Positions 1 through 6,690 of a stretch of DNA of 32,219 bases are shown here, in pieces (within the stretch, counting starts at the first letter, position 1; each line of letters begins with the position of its first letter). The position numbers and the translations under genes are program-made. Source of the DNA: a virus; the IMG/VR virus record IMGVR_UViG_3300006028_000026, positions 1 through 32,219 of that record. One strand, written 5' to 3'. A model generated the notes under the pieces. That model had not been told where the DNA came from. It saw only the letters and a program-made list of their open reading frames with translations, and did no database searches.

Positions 1-2
1 CC

Positions 3-1322
3 GAGCCGGGCGAGGACGACCTGGCGTGGCAGGAGACCCTCATCCAGGAGCACCAGGACCTGGACCTGATCGCCGCGCCGATCCGCCGCCGCGCCGAGCA
101 GATGCTGGCCATCGCCAAGGCGCACGACAACCCGGCGAACCGCGAGGGCCCGGAGCCGAAGCGCACCCCGGACCTGCAGACGCGCAACGCCGCCGGGCAG
201 GACCCGTTCCGCGAGCTGGACCGGGTGCGGCACGGCCTGGTGGAGCCGCGGGAGGTCCGCGGCCGGGCCCTCGACGCGATCGAGGTGTACTCGCAGCGCG
301 GCGACCTGCGGGACGAGTTCGCGGAGAACGCGACCGGCCTGGCGCAGTCGCAGTACCTGGGGCAGTCCAACATCGCCCGGCACATCCTGGAGACCGGCTC
401 GCAGGAGTACTACGACACGTTCCGCGAGTACCTCGCCGACCCGGCGCGGGTGTCCGGCCGTGCGTCGCTGACCCTGACCAGCGCCAACGGCGGGTATTTG
501 CTTCCCTTCGTGCTCGACCCGACGATCATCCTGACCAACGCCGGCTCGGCGAACCCGTGGCGGCGGATCTCCAACGTCAAGCAGACCACGAGCTCGACGT
601 GGAACGGCGTCAACAGCGCCGGCGTCACCGCGGCGTGGCTCGCTGAGGCGACGATCGTCGTGGACCAGGCGCTGACCGTCGGCAACGTGGTGGTCACCCC
701 GTCGAAGGCCGCCGCGTGGGTGTACGGGTCCTATGAAGTGCTCGAGGACACCGACTTCGGCCTGCAGCTGCCCCGGCTCCTGGCAGACGCGAAGGACCGG
801 CTGGAGGAGGCCGCGTTCGCGGTGAACACCACCGCGGGCATCCCCCTCGGCGTGGTCCCCGCCGCGACGACCGTGGTCACCACCGCGACCACCACCGTGA
901 TCGCCCTCGCCGACATCTACGCCGTCCAGGCCGCCCTGCCGGCCCGGTTCCGCAACTCGCCGTCCGCCGCGTGGGTCGCGAACGTGTCCATCATCAACCG
1001 CATCCGCCAGCTCGACACCGCCGGCGGCTCCTCGTTCTGGACGAACCTGGGCAAGGGGCAGCCGGAGACGCTGCTCGGCGCGCCGATCTACGAGTCGACG
1101 TCGATGGTCGGCACCGCGGCCACGACCACCCTGGAAGCGATCTTCGGGGACTTCAGCCAGTACCTCATAGTGGACAGAGTGGGCGTAAGTATGATTTACG
1201 ACCCATTGGTGCAGGGGTCGGGCGGCATACTCCCATCTGGACAAGCTGGCTGGTTCATGTTCTGGCGCGTAGGTGCGAATCTTACGACCGTCAACGCGTT
1301 TCGCGTAATGAAAGGCGCGTAA
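3..1322 (+). CDS. HK97-type major capsid protein (5' end outside the window)
   Basis: The frame is open from the window edge, so the gene begins upstream; 439 codons are visible. The Met codon at 102 is probably internal, because charged helical sequence continues in front of it. The first ~140 residues are acidic/basic and helical, like the scaffolding delta domain or protease junction of HK97-fold capsid precursors. A capsid core follows, with [16 protein letters not shown], then [20 protein letters not shown] and a long helix ([15 protein letters not shown]), and near the end [16 protein letters not shown] and [20 protein letters not shown], the usual order in this family. The product would form the icosahedral shell. 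From about 1160 to the stop, codon use changes abruptly: ATA, AGA, GTA, AGT, TTG, CCA, TCT, CTT and AAA appear where the upstream gene uses G/C-ending codons. An HNH endonuclease gene follows directly. Family call is firm; the exact start is unknown. Confidence 0.92.
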   Translation, partial: EPGEDDLAWQETLIQEHQDLDLIAAPIRRRAEQMLAIAKAHDNPANREGPEPKRTPDLQTRNAAGQDPFRELDRVRHGLVEPREVRGRALDAIEVYSQRGDLRDEFAENATGLAQSQYLGQSNIARHILETGSQEYYDTFREYLADPARVSGRASLTLTSANGGYLLPFVLDPTIILTNAGSANPWRRISNVKQTTSSTWNGVNSAGVTAAWLAEATIVVDQALTVGNVVVTPSKAAAWVYGSYEVLEDTDFGLQLPRLLADAKDRLEEAAFAVNTTAGIPLGVVPAATTVVTTATTTVIALADIYAVQAALPARFRNSPSAAWVANVSIINRIRQLDTAGGSSFWTNLGKGQPETLLGAPIYESTSMVGTAATTTLEAIFGDFSQYLIVDRVGVSMIYDPLVQGSGGILPSGQAGWFMFWRVGANLTTVNAFRVMKGA

Positions 1323-1330
1323 CGACCTGG

Positions 1331-1450
1331 GGTTTCTTGTGCTCGGTTGGTTTATGTTTTAGACTGAGAGCAAGAAGCCTGGCCAGCAAGAAGCCCCGGC
1401 GGATGATTAGGCATCCCCGGGGCGCGGCCGGGCACTCGCAGAGGAGTGCC
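1331..1450 (+). promoter_or_regulatory. Structured leader of the HNH gene, with its ribosome binding site in a hairpin
   Basis: Three helices can be drawn between the capsid stop and the HNH start. First, 1331-1344 pairs with 1368-1379 (9 bp, a 2-nt bulge, 3 bp). Second, 1393-1405 pairs with 1412-1423 (7 bp, one bulged C, 5 bp; loop ATTAGG). Third, GGCACTC at 1431-1437 pairs with GAGTGCC at 1444-1450. The Shine-Dalgarno GAGGAG (1441-1446) sits in the loop and 3' arm of the third helix, three bases before the ATG at 1454. The 11-mer AGCAAGAAGCC occurs twice (1369-1379 and 1385-1395). The first helix could therefore form with either copy, and use of the second copy would compete with the second helix. 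The second helix may also end capsid transcription. The pairings are read directly; regulation is inferred. Confidence 0.5.
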
Positions 1451-1453
1451 GAC

Positions 1454-2059
1454 ATGGCGGATCGTACGTGTTCAGAAGAAGGCTGCACCACCAAGGTTCA
1501 GGCCCGCGGACTGTGCGGCAGGCATTACCAGATCGACCGCGCCATCCGGAACGGCTCAAAGCAGTGCTCTCGTAAGGGCTGCACACTGCTCGCCGTGCTG
1601 GATGGCCTGTGCCGCAATCACTACATGATCCGCAGGAACCGGGAAGACCGCGGCCGCCGCCAGTGCAAAGTCGAAGACTGCCCGAACCCGCACGACGCAC
1701 TGGGCTACTGCGAGATGCATTACCAGCGAGTGCGGAGGGACGGCGAACCCGGACCTGCGGTTCCTCTCCGGGCAGCGCGGGGAGCCGGCCATCTGCATAA
1801 GACCGGCTACCGCACCATCCGGCGAGGCCCAAGGCGCGTATTCGAGCACCGGGCCGTCATGGAAGAGGCTCGCGGGCGCCCGCTGGAGCCATGGGAGAAC
1901 GTCCACCACAAGAACGGCATGAGGGCCGACAACCGCATCGAGAACCTAGAGCTCTGGGTGAAGGTGCAGCCCGCCGGCCAGCGTCTCGAAGACCTGATCG
2001 CGTTCGTGGTGGAGCACTACCCGGATGAGGTCCGGGAAGCGCTAGCCGCTAGGTCATGA
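1454..2059 (+). CDS. HNH homing-type endonuclease with three Cys/His zinc-binding repeats
   Basis: This is a 201-residue protein starting at ATG 1454 behind GAGGAG. The N-terminal half has three repeats of the form Cx4C...GxCxxHY: CSEEGC...GLCGRHY, CSRKGC...GLCRNHY and CKVEDC...GYCEMHY. They probably bind zinc and contact DNA or hold the fold. The C-terminal half has an HNH core: [15 protein letters not shown], then [20 protein letters not shown] (catalytic His pair, DNR, ENLEL). Family knowledge: such free-standing phage HNH proteins nick or cut a target near their own gene and spread by copying themselves in. It lies directly after the capsid gene and converges on the minus-strand cassette, overlapping it by 6 nt at 2054-2059. 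Base composition is less G+C-rich than the capsid gene, consistent with transfer. Endonuclease identity is strong; the target site is unknown. Confidence 0.85.
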   Translation: MADRTCSEEGCTTKVQARGLCGRHYQIDRAIRNGSKQCSRKGCTLLAVLDGLCRNHYMIRRNREDRGRRQCKVEDCPNPHDALGYCEMHYQRVRRDGEPGPAVPLRAARGAGHLHKTGYRTIRRGPRRVFEHRAVMEEARGRPLEPWENVHHKNGMRADNRIENLELWVKVQPAGQRLEDLIAFVVEHYPDEVREALAARS

Positions 2060-2263
2060 AACTCGGATCTCTATGGCGCCACCCTCGCCAAGCGTGAGGC
2101 GCGCGGTCGGCTGGATGCCGGTGTCGCGTTCGACGACGCGGAAGGCGTCATTGAGGTAGAGGCGAAGGCCGTCCGCGGGGAAGTTCCCGTAGGCGGTGAC
2201 GATCACTTCGCCGGGCCTGGGGTGCCATTGCGTGACCCCGTTCGCCGGGTGCGCGGCGGTCAT
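2054..2263 (-). CDS. Small protein of unknown function, third gene of the RHH cassette
   Basis: A 69-residue protein beginning [13 protein letters not shown]; its ATG overlaps the upstream stop in an ATGA (2260-2263), which decides the start. It reads as a compact beta-rich domain ([15 protein letters not shown], then [16 protein letters not shown]) with no membrane segment, Cys pair or motif I recognise. The gene is last in a three-gene minus-strand cassette and ends convergently against the HNH gene. The 4-nt overlaps indicate translational coupling, so it probably acts with the two genes upstream. No function assigned. Confidence 0.6.
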   Translation of the reverse strand: MTAAHPANGVTQWHPRPGEVIVTAYGNFPADGLRLYLNDAFRVVERDTGIQPTARLTLGEGGAIEIRVS

Positions 2264-2481
2264 GGCATGTCCCAGTGCTCGCGGATGCCGAGGAACCGGC
2301 GCAGTCGCCGCCATGCGGACGGCGGCGGGATGTGCCGGATGGCCATCGCTGGGCTGGCTAGCCATTCGTCGTACTCGGCCTGAAGTTCGGCCATCTCGGC
2401 GTCGTACTCGGGTGTGTGCGGGATGCCCCGGTAGACCTCGCTGTTGTAGACGGCGAGCGCCTCGAACTTCGCAGGCATCAT
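2260..2481 (-). CDS. Small acidic protein of unknown function, second gene of the RHH cassette
   Basis: A 73-residue protein with two adjacent Met codons at its start. The first overlaps the stop of the RHH gene (2478-2481). The middle is acidic and helical (TPEYDAEMAELQAEYDEWL); the end is basic and Trp-rich (SAWRRLRRFLGI). There is no signal peptide or catalytic motif. In a cassette led by an RHH protein, a toxin-like or partner role is possible, but nothing in the sequence proves it. Tight overlaps on both sides make it a real gene. Confidence 0.6.
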   Translation of the reverse strand: MMPAKFEALAVYNSEVYRGIPHTPEYDAEMAELQAEYDEWLASPAMAIRHIPPPSAWRRLRRFLGIREHWDMP

Positions 2482-2771
2482 GACGTGCCCACCTCCAGGC
2501 CGAGGATCTCAATGATCCGGTTGGTGGCGCGACGGGCTTCATTGCTGGTGTGCATGAAGCCGCTGTCATCCGGGTCATCCGGTTTGGGCGGCAGGCGCAG
2601 CCCGATGCGTTCCACAACATCGCAGATGTCGCCGTACTGCTCAGCGGTCACGTACCGGGCGCTGAGGGACTCGCTGACTAGCTCGTTCATAGGGCGCCGC
2701 GTCTTGAATGCTTCGCGCCGCAGGTTCTCGTGGACGTCGTCTGGGAGCCGGACTGTCATCGCTTTACTCAT
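2478..2771 (-). CDS. Ribbon-helix-helix DNA-binding protein, probable autoregulator
   Basis: A 97-residue protein starting MSKAMTVRLPDDVHENLR at ATG 2771. The N-terminal ~45 residues have the RHH pattern: a beta strand (MTVRLPDDV), helix A (HENLRREAFKT), a turn (RRP) and helix B (MNELVSESLSARY). Dimers of this fold bind short repeated DNA sites, very often in their own promoter. The C-terminal half is polar and includes RRATNRIIEILGLEVG. A Met codon further out at 2813 is in frame, but it would extend into the ribosome binding site of the divergent gene at 2812. The ATG at 2771 is preferred because the RHH strand normally begins within the first residues. Two 8-bp direct repeats lie just in front of this start. 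It could be an antitoxin-like regulator; no toxin family is recognised next to it. Confidence 0.75.
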   Translation of the reverse strand: MSKAMTVRLPDDVHENLRREAFKTRRPMNELVSESLSARYVTAEQYGDICDVVERIGLRLPPKPDDPDDSGFMHTSNEARRATNRIIEILGLEVGTS

Positions 2772-2774
2772 GTA

Positions 2775-2790
2775 ACCACGATACCACGGT
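2775..2790 (-). promoter_or_regulatory. Direct-repeat operator overlapping an extended -10 (leaderless start)
   Basis: On the + strand, ACCACGAT (2775-2782) is followed at once by ACCACGGT (2783-2790). Read on the minus strand the same bases give TGGTATCGT, a TGN-extended -10 (TATCGT, 2783-2778), placed so that transcription would start at or next to the A of the RHH ATG (2771). No Shine-Dalgarno precedes that ATG, which fits a leaderless mRNA. Tandem short repeats over the -10 are where an RHH autorepressor would be expected to bind. The repeats and -10 are seen; binding is inferred. Confidence 0.45.
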
Positions 2791-2811
2791 TGCATGGTGA
2801 TTGGAGAACTC

Positions 2812-3024
2812 ATGGCCGCCCGTTACGCGATCAACCCGGGGTCCTACACCCTCGCCTCCGGTGCGGTGGTCTCGGTGGAGCCGGGAGACACCCGCGACTC
2901 GGTGACCGACTCGGTGGAGATCCTTATCTGGGCGGCGAACTGGACGGCGACGGTGCCGTCGGCGGCGGCGATAGGGCACCGCCGCATGGGCTGGCTGGCT
3001 GTTTACCCGAGAGGGCAAGTGTGA
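2812..3024 (+). CDS. Small protein of unknown function, probably virion-associated
   Basis: A 70-residue protein starting at ATG 2812 behind GGAG (2803-2806). An earlier ATG at 2794 has no ribosome binding site. The sequence is beta-rich (YTLASGAVVSVEPGDTRDSV, then EILIWAANWTATVPSAAA), like small capsid accessory proteins, but no family is recognised. It is the first plus-strand gene after the inserted cassette, and its stop overlaps the next ATG as TGATG (3022-3026). Without the insertion it would follow the capsid gene, which favours a head role. Confidence 0.65.
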   Translation: MAARYAINPGSYTLASGAVVSVEPGDTRDSVTDSVEILIWAANWTATVPSAAAIGHRRMGWLAVYPRGQV

Positions 3025-3251
3025 TGGCGTATCAGGCGCAGGACAATTTCACGGCGTCGCCGGACGGGGTACCGTTCGCGGTGGAGCGGGGCCAGGTGTT
3101 CCCGGACAACCACCCTTTGGTGAAGCTGGACGCGGGCCGGGGGCTGCTGTTCAAGCCGCTGGACCTGGACGAGCCGCCGCCGGGTGACAAGGCGCCGAAG
3201 ACGGGCCCGGCGGCCAAGGCTGCGCCGGCGGCCAAGACGGCGAGGGCGTGA
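3024..3251 (+). CDS. Small protein with an Ala/Lys-rich tail, unknown function
   Basis: A 75-residue protein from ATG 3024, sharing one base with the previous stop. The N-terminal ~50 residues form a compact segment (FTASPDGVPFAVERGQVFPD, then HPLVKLDAGRGLLFKPLDLD). The end is a basic low-complexity tail with two copies of a PAAKA-type motif. A short beta fold followed by a Lys/Ala tail is common among small head proteins of actinobacteriophages. Function is not established. Confidence 0.65.
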   Translation: MAYQAQDNFTASPDGVPFAVERGQVFPDNHPLVKLDAGRGLLFKPLDLDEPPPGDKAPKTGPAAKAAPAAKTARA

Positions 3252-3778
3252 TGGGTTTCACCGAGCCGGACTCGCCGCCGCCGCCGCTGGGTGTCCCGCA
3301 GATGCCGCAGGCGTCCATGCCGGGGATCGCACCGGCACCGTACACGGGGCCGGACCAGCGGCCGGAGCCGCCCACGTACGCGGCGGCGGCGGTGACGTGG
3401 AATCTTCCCGGGCCGGATGTGATGGCGTTTCCCGGCGGCACCGGTGCCAACGCGGTGCAGGAGTCCGGTTACGCGCATGACGTGAACGCGGGGCTGGTCA
3501 GCCCGTTCTACGCGGGCGCGATCTCCCCGGTGCAGATGCCGGGGCCCGGGGATGCGGGCGGGCGGGACGATGTCGCCGGGACTGTGGCCGGTGCGGTGGC
3601 GAATGCGACCGGCCGCTACCTGGAGCATGAGGGCGACACGCACGGCATCGGCTCGACGATCGGGGACGTGATGACATTCCCGCCGTCGCCGCTTGATGTG
3701 CCGGCGGGCCCGGGGCTGACGGACCCGGCCGGCCACTACTATGACCCGCCGCGCAACTACGGAGATGAGCCAGCATGA
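3251..3778 (+). CDS. Pro/Gly/Ala-rich protein of unknown function
   Basis: A 175-residue protein. The start is ATG 3251 (TGATG with the upstream stop); an in-frame GTG at 3248 is the alternative. The N-terminus is proline-rich (EPDSPPPPLGVPQMPQASMP) and the whole protein is rich in Pro, Gly and Ala with few charges. There is no membrane segment or catalytic motif. Low-complexity proteins of this kind often sit in head gene clusters of high-GC phages, but I cannot name a family. It overlaps the next gene by 4 nt (3775-3778). Confidence 0.6.
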   Translation: MGFTEPDSPPPPLGVPQMPQASMPGIAPAPYTGPDQRPEPPTYAAAAVTWNLPGPDVMAFPGGTGANAVQESGYAHDVNAGLVSPFYAGAISPVQMPGPGDAGGRDDVAGTVAGAVANATGRYLEHEGDTHGIGSTIGDVMTFPPSPLDVPAGPGLTDPAGHYYDPPRNYGDEPA

Positions 3779-4098
3779 TCACCCCAACTGACGGCCCGTC
3801 GAGCCCGGAGAACTATGCGATGGTGACGCCGCATGGCCGTGGCCCGGCGGCGTACGACATTGCGGCGCCGCTGGGCGAAGCGGGGATCACCTCGGCGTTT
3901 GACCAGTCGAACGCCGACGCCGGTGCGGGGGTGCTGTATGAGCAGTCGGAGCGGCAGCATCAGGCGGCGTCGGTGCTGGAGTCGCCGGCAGGTTTCGGCG
4001 CGGATGGTTTTACGGTGGATGGTGGCACGACGGCGGGCTGGCCGCGTGACGTCAAGCCGTCACCGTCGTTCTGGAACGGCGGAGACGGCGGCGCGTGA
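3775..4098 (+). CDS. Small protein of unknown function in the head cluster
   Basis: A 107-residue protein beginning MITPTDGPSSPENYAM. Its ATG overlaps the upstream stop as ATGA, and its own stop overlaps the GTG of the methyltransferase gene (4095-4098). It is mostly soluble and loop-rich, with Asp/Ser/Gly turns (AFDQSNADAGAGVLYEQSER) and the ending KPSPSFWNGGDGGA. It shares a loose Pro/Gly style with the preceding protein, so the two may work together, but no function can be assigned. Confidence 0.6.
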   Translation: MITPTDGPSSPENYAMVTPHGRGPAAYDIAAPLGEAGITSAFDQSNADAGAGVLYEQSERQHQAASVLESPAGFGADGFTVDGGTTAGWPRDVKPSPSFWNGGDGGA

Positions 4099-4724
4099 CC
4101 GCTGACACGGCCCCGCCGGCGCTGGCGAACCACCGCCGCGCGGCGACCGGGGTGCGGCTGAACCTGGGCTGCGGCGCCGACGTCCGCCCCGGCTGGGTGA
4201 ACGTGGACCGCGCCGTGCAGCCGGGCGTCGAGGTGGTCACCGACTTCGACCACGAGCCGCACCTGCCGTTCACCGACGGCCAGGTCGGCTACTCGGAGGG
4301 CTCGCACGTCATCGAGCACCTGCGTGACCCGCTGCCGTTCATGGCCGAGCTGTGGCGGGTGACCCGCTCCGGCGGCCACGTCGTGTTCCGCTGCCCGTAC
4401 GGCAGCAGCGACGACGCTGACGAGGACCCGACGCACGTGCGCAGGATGTTCCCCGGGTCGTGGGGGTTCTTCTCCCAGCCGTACTACCACCGGGTCACCG
4501 GGTCCTACGGGTACCGGGGCGACTGGCAGCTGACCGACCTGACGCTGTCGGTGTTCCCGGAGTTCTCCGGGTGCACCGACTCCGAGTTGTGGTCGATGAT
4601 CCGGTTCCAGCGGAACGTCGTGCAAGAGCAGACGGCGCGGCTGCGGTGCGTGAAGCCGGCCCGCAAGCCCCTCGCGGAGCTGCAGGAGAAGTTCGCCCTG
4701 AACCTGGAACGCCCCAGTGCCTGA
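4095..4724 (+). CDS. Class I SAM-dependent methyltransferase
   Basis: A 209-residue protein with GTG start in a GTGA overlap. Motif I is LNLGCGADVRPGWVNVD (about residues 22-38), the glycine-rich SAM-binding loop with Asp38 placed to bind the ribose. SHVIEHL (70-76) matches the SxxIEHL segment of methyltransferases that act on small molecules, sugars or exopolysaccharide-type substrates. A MAELWRVTRSGGHVVF-type helix and strand follow. It lacks the DPPY/NPPY motif of adenine or N4-cytosine DNA methylases and the Pro-Cys motif of C5 enzymes, so DNA methylation is unlikely. It overlaps the glycosyltransferase gene by 8 nt. The pair suggests methylation of a sugar placed on a phage protein or host surface glycan. 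Enzyme class is firm; substrate is inferred. Confidence 0.85.
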   Translation: MTADTAPPALANHRRAATGVRLNLGCGADVRPGWVNVDRAVQPGVEVVTDFDHEPHLPFTDGQVGYSEGSHVIEHLRDPLPFMAELWRVTRSGGHVVFRCPYGSSDDADEDPTHVRRMFPGSWGFFSQPYYHRVTGSYGYRGDWQLTDLTLSVFPEFSGCTDSELWSMIRFQRNVVQEQTARLRCVKPARKPLAELQEKFALNLERPSA

Positions 4725-5358
4725 CCTGGTCGCCGGGTACGTGCACGGCGGCAGCGTCCGCGCGGAGTTCTGCGCGTCGCTGCTGGACCTGGTCACCAAG
4801 GGCCCCGCCACGGTGGAGACGGTGCTGGCCTACCAGTCGGGGCCGAACATCGCCACCGGCCGCAACCAGCTGGTGAACACGTTCCTGACGGAGTACACGG
4901 CGCCGTGGCTGCTGATGCTGGACACGGACATGGTGTTCGGCGAGGACACCGCGGCCCGGCTCATCGAGGCCGCGGACCCGGGCGACCGCCCGGTGGTGGG
5001 CGCGCTGTGCTTCTCGCAGAACCATGAGGGGCCGCCGTTCAGCACGATGTACGACCTGACGGAGCCGGAGCCGGGCCGGCTGGCGTTCGCCCGGCGCAGC
5101 GAGTGGCCGGAGGGCGAGTGCGTGCCGGTGAGCGCGACGGGGGCGGCGTGCCTGCTGATGCACCGCGACGCCCTGGAGCTGGTGGGCAAGGCGTCGCGGC
5201 GTCCCTCGTCGCCGTGGTTTGAGGAGGTGCCCGTCGGGGCGCCTTTGGCGCTGATGGGTGAGGACATGACGTTCTGCCTGCGGTGCCAGGCCGCCGGCGT
5301 CCCGGTCCACGTGGCGACCGGGATCAGGGTGGGGCACATGAAGGTGCAGATGCTCTGA
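4717..5358 (+). CDS. GT-A fold (family 2-like) glycosyltransferase
   Basis: A 213-residue protein; GTG start inside the methyltransferase gene (8-nt overlap). GRNQLVNTFL (from residue 48) precedes LLMLDTDMVFGED, whose Asp69-Thr-Asp71 is the DxD motif that holds metal and nucleotide-sugar. TGAACLLMHRDALEL and GEDMTFCLRCQAAGVPV give the acceptor-side elements and the ED-type catalytic motif of GT-A enzymes. No membrane segment is present, so it should act in the cytoplasm on a soluble acceptor. Located among virion genes and coupled to a methyltransferase, it plausibly decorates a capsid or fibre protein; the Thr/Ser-rich repeat protein at 9611 is a candidate. The donor sugar cannot be read from sequence. 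Confidence 0.85.
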   Translation: MPDLVAGYVHGGSVRAEFCASLLDLVTKGPATVETVLAYQSGPNIATGRNQLVNTFLTEYTAPWLLMLDTDMVFGEDTAARLIEAADPGDRPVVGALCFSQNHEGPPFSTMYDLTEPEPGRLAFARRSEWPEGECVPVSATGAACLLMHRDALELVGKASRRPSSPWFEEVPVGAPLALMGEDMTFCLRCQAAGVPVHVATGIRVGHMKVQML

Positions 5359-5522
5359 TGGCCGAGGTGACGCTGGCCGGGGACGGCGCCCTGCGGGTGT
5401 ACCTGGCGCCGCCGGCGTTCCTGGTGGTCACCGAGGCGGAGGTCACCTTGTTCGACGGCGGCGACGCCGGCCGCGTCCTGTGGCGCAAGTCCCGAAACGA
5501 TCTGGAGGCAAGCCGTGAGTGA
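5358..5522 (+). CDS. Small protein of unknown function
   Basis: A 54-residue protein from ATG 5358 (TGATG with the glycosyltransferase stop). It is beta-rich (MAEVTLAGDGALRVYLAP, then VVTEAEVTLFDGGDAGRVLW) and ends in a charged stretch. No family is recognised. Its end overlaps the GTG of the next gene by 8 nt, so it belongs to the same transcription unit. Confidence 0.55.
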   Translation: MAEVTLAGDGALRVYLAPPAFLVVTEAEVTLFDGGDAGRVLWRKSRNDLEASRE

Positions 5523-5769
5523 CGACCTGGGCAAGATCCGCGAGGACGCCGCCGCTGAGGTGGCGCAGGAGCAGGCGGACATGCAGGCCGCGCAGCTGGC
5601 CTCGGCCGCGGAGCAGGCGACGGCGGCGCGGGAGGCGGCCGAGGAGGAGCTCCGCAAGGTGGCGAGGACGGACGCGGTGGCGGAGGCGAAGGCGCAGCAG
5701 GCCGTCGACGCTGCCCGCGAGGCGGAGCAGGCCGCGAAGAAGGCGGCCGGGAGCGCCGGCTCGAAGTGA
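5515..5769 (+). CDS. Alanine-rich coiled-coil protein
   Basis: An 84-residue protein starting at GTG 5515. Almost the whole chain is Ala/Glu/Gln/Lys with heptad-like spacing (EEELRKVARTDAVAEAKAQQ), predicting one long helix or coiled coil, and it ends AAKKAAGSAGSK. There is no membrane segment. It might be a scaffold-like or fibre-linking protein, or low-complexity filler. Function is not assigned. Confidence 0.55.
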   Translation: MSDDLGKIREDAAAEVAQEQADMQAAQLASAAEQATAAREAAEEELRKVARTDAVAEAKAQQAVDAAREAEQAAKKAAGSAGSK

Positions 5770-5789
5770 CCTGACCCGCGCCCTCCAGA

Positions 5790-5814
5790 CCCCGGGGCAC
5801 CGACAGCCCTGGGG
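5790..5814 (+). terminator. Hairpin between the coiled-coil gene and the next gene
   Basis: CCCCGGGGC (5790-5798) pairs with GCCCTGGGG (5806-5814), a 9-bp stem with one G-U pair and a 7-nt loop, in the only intergenic gap of this operon stretch. No T-run follows. It may be an attenuator, or it may hide the G-rich ribosome binding site of the following gene. Confidence 0.35.
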
Positions 5815-5820
5815 GTGGAA

Positions 5821-6024
5821 GTGTCTCCGATCACGATCGAGCACCACCGGTCCGCGTCGGCGCGGTGCCAGGGCTGCGACACGTCCTGGCACGCGGGGGA
5901 CGCGCTGTCGGTGCTGGCGGTGCTCACTGAGGCGGCGGAGCACGCGATGGAGTCCGGGCACACGGTGGACGAGCACGTCGCCGACGACGCAGTGGTGCAC
6001 CCCCTGACGACGAGGGAGACCTGA
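5821..6024 (+). CDS. Small protein with a CxxC pair, unknown function
   Basis: A 67-residue protein if it starts at GTG 5821 (MSPITIEHHR); an in-frame GTG at 5815 is the alternative, but it leaves no room for the G-rich ribosome binding site at 5811-5815. It carries RCQGCDTSW near the N-terminus and several His residues (EHAMESGHTVDEHVADD), so metal binding is possible. It is soluble and acidic. It ends one base before the ATG of the secreted protein gene. Confidence 0.55.
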   Translation: MSPITIEHHRSASARCQGCDTSWHAGDALSVLAVLTEAAEHAMESGHTVDEHVADDAVVHPLTTRET

Positions 6025-6025
6025 C

Positions 6026-6430
6026 ATGAAGCGCATCCTGTTCCTGCTCGCGCCCCTGGCGGCCGTGGCGTTCGCCGCGCCCGCGCTGGCGGGCAGCGCC
6101 CACTTCGTCGGCGCGCCGCTCGTCACGGTGTCCGGGGCGACGGTGACGGTGTCGGCGAAGGAGGCCGGGCTGGGTGACCTGGCGCAGGTCCACGTGGTGC
6201 TGTCGGGGACGGCGTCGTGTGTCAACGGCGGCGGGAACAACCCGCAGGCGGTGAACAAGACCTCGTTCGCCCAGGCGGCGGCCGAGCCGGTGCAGAACGG
6301 GCACACGGACTACACGCTGTCCGCCACGGCCGCGTTCCAGCCGCCGTGCGCGCCGCCGATGACGGTCGAGTTCTCCGGCGTGACGCTGACCGACACGACG
6401 TCCGGGATCAGCGAGCCCGTGCTGCCGTGA
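6026..6430 (+). CDS. Secreted protein with Sec signal peptide, unknown function
   Basis: A 134-residue protein starting MKRILFLLAPLAAVAFAA at ATG 6026 behind GAGGGAGA. The N-terminus is a classical signal peptide: two basic residues, a ~16-residue hydrophobic core and an APALAG cleavage region near residue 23. The mature part is beta-rich and Thr/Ser/Val-rich (VTVSGATVTVSAKEAGLGDL), with two Cys residues (TASCVNGGGNNP and QPPCAPP) that could form a disulfide after export. Secreted proteins are unusual in the middle of a virion gene series. It could be a lysogenic-conversion factor, an envelope-modifying protein or an exclusion protein. Similar Cys-containing NGGGNNP segments occur in actinobacterial secreted proteins, so host origin is plausible. 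Confidence 0.7.
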   Translation: MKRILFLLAPLAAVAFAAPALAGSAHFVGAPLVTVSGATVTVSAKEAGLGDLAQVHVVLSGTASCVNGGGNNPQAVNKTSFAQAAAEPVQNGHTDYTLSATAAFQPPCAPPMTVEFSGVTLTDTTSGISEPVLP

Positions 6431-6687
6431 GCGGGGAGACCCCGGAGGAGTTCCGGGACCGGATGCGCTCGATCCAGCACATCAGGGGCGGCCGGACCCG
6501 GCCGCTGGAGAAGGTCATCACCCGCCCTGACCGTGACCCGGCGGGGAACCAGATCGACGCGGGCCGCCGGGCGAAGGTGGTCATCAACGAGGAGCGGGAC
6601 ATCATCCTGACCACGTCGGACAACCGGCAGGACGCGAACATCATCGGCACGCCGGCGATAGCGGGCGGCGCCGGAGAGGAAGGCTGA
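6427..6687 (+). CDS. Small charged protein of unknown function
   Basis: An 86-residue protein with GTG start overlapping the previous stop (GTGA). It is hydrophilic and strongly charged (ETPEEFRDRMRSIQHIRGGR, then RRAKVVINEERDIILTTSD), with no membrane segment or Cys. It ends four bases before the next gene. Possibly a small virion assembly protein; no family recognised. Confidence 0.55.
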   Translation: MSGETPEEFRDRMRSIQHIRGGRTRPLEKVITRPDRDPAGNQIDAGRRAKVVINEERDIILTTSDNRQDANIIGTPAIAGGAGEEG

Positions 6688-6690
6688 ACC

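Noticed and set aside
1323-2059. Group I intron carrying the HNH gene in the capsid gene
   Set aside because: The capsid reading frame ends with a complete, family-like C-terminus before the structured segment, and no 3' exon resumes downstream. The helices also do not match the conserved P/Q/R/S core as far as I can see.
2054-2771. Classical toxin-antitoxin module
   Set aside because: An RHH protein leads the cassette, but neither partner shows a ParE, RelE, PIN, Fic or other toxin motif. Kept only as a possibility in the finding on this cassette.
4095-4724. DNA methyltransferase (restriction-modification) reading of the methyltransferase
   Set aside because: It lacks the DPPY/NPPY and Pro-Cys catalytic motifs and a target recognition region, and has no nuclease partner. 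The SHVIEHL motif fits sugar or small-molecule methyltransferases better.
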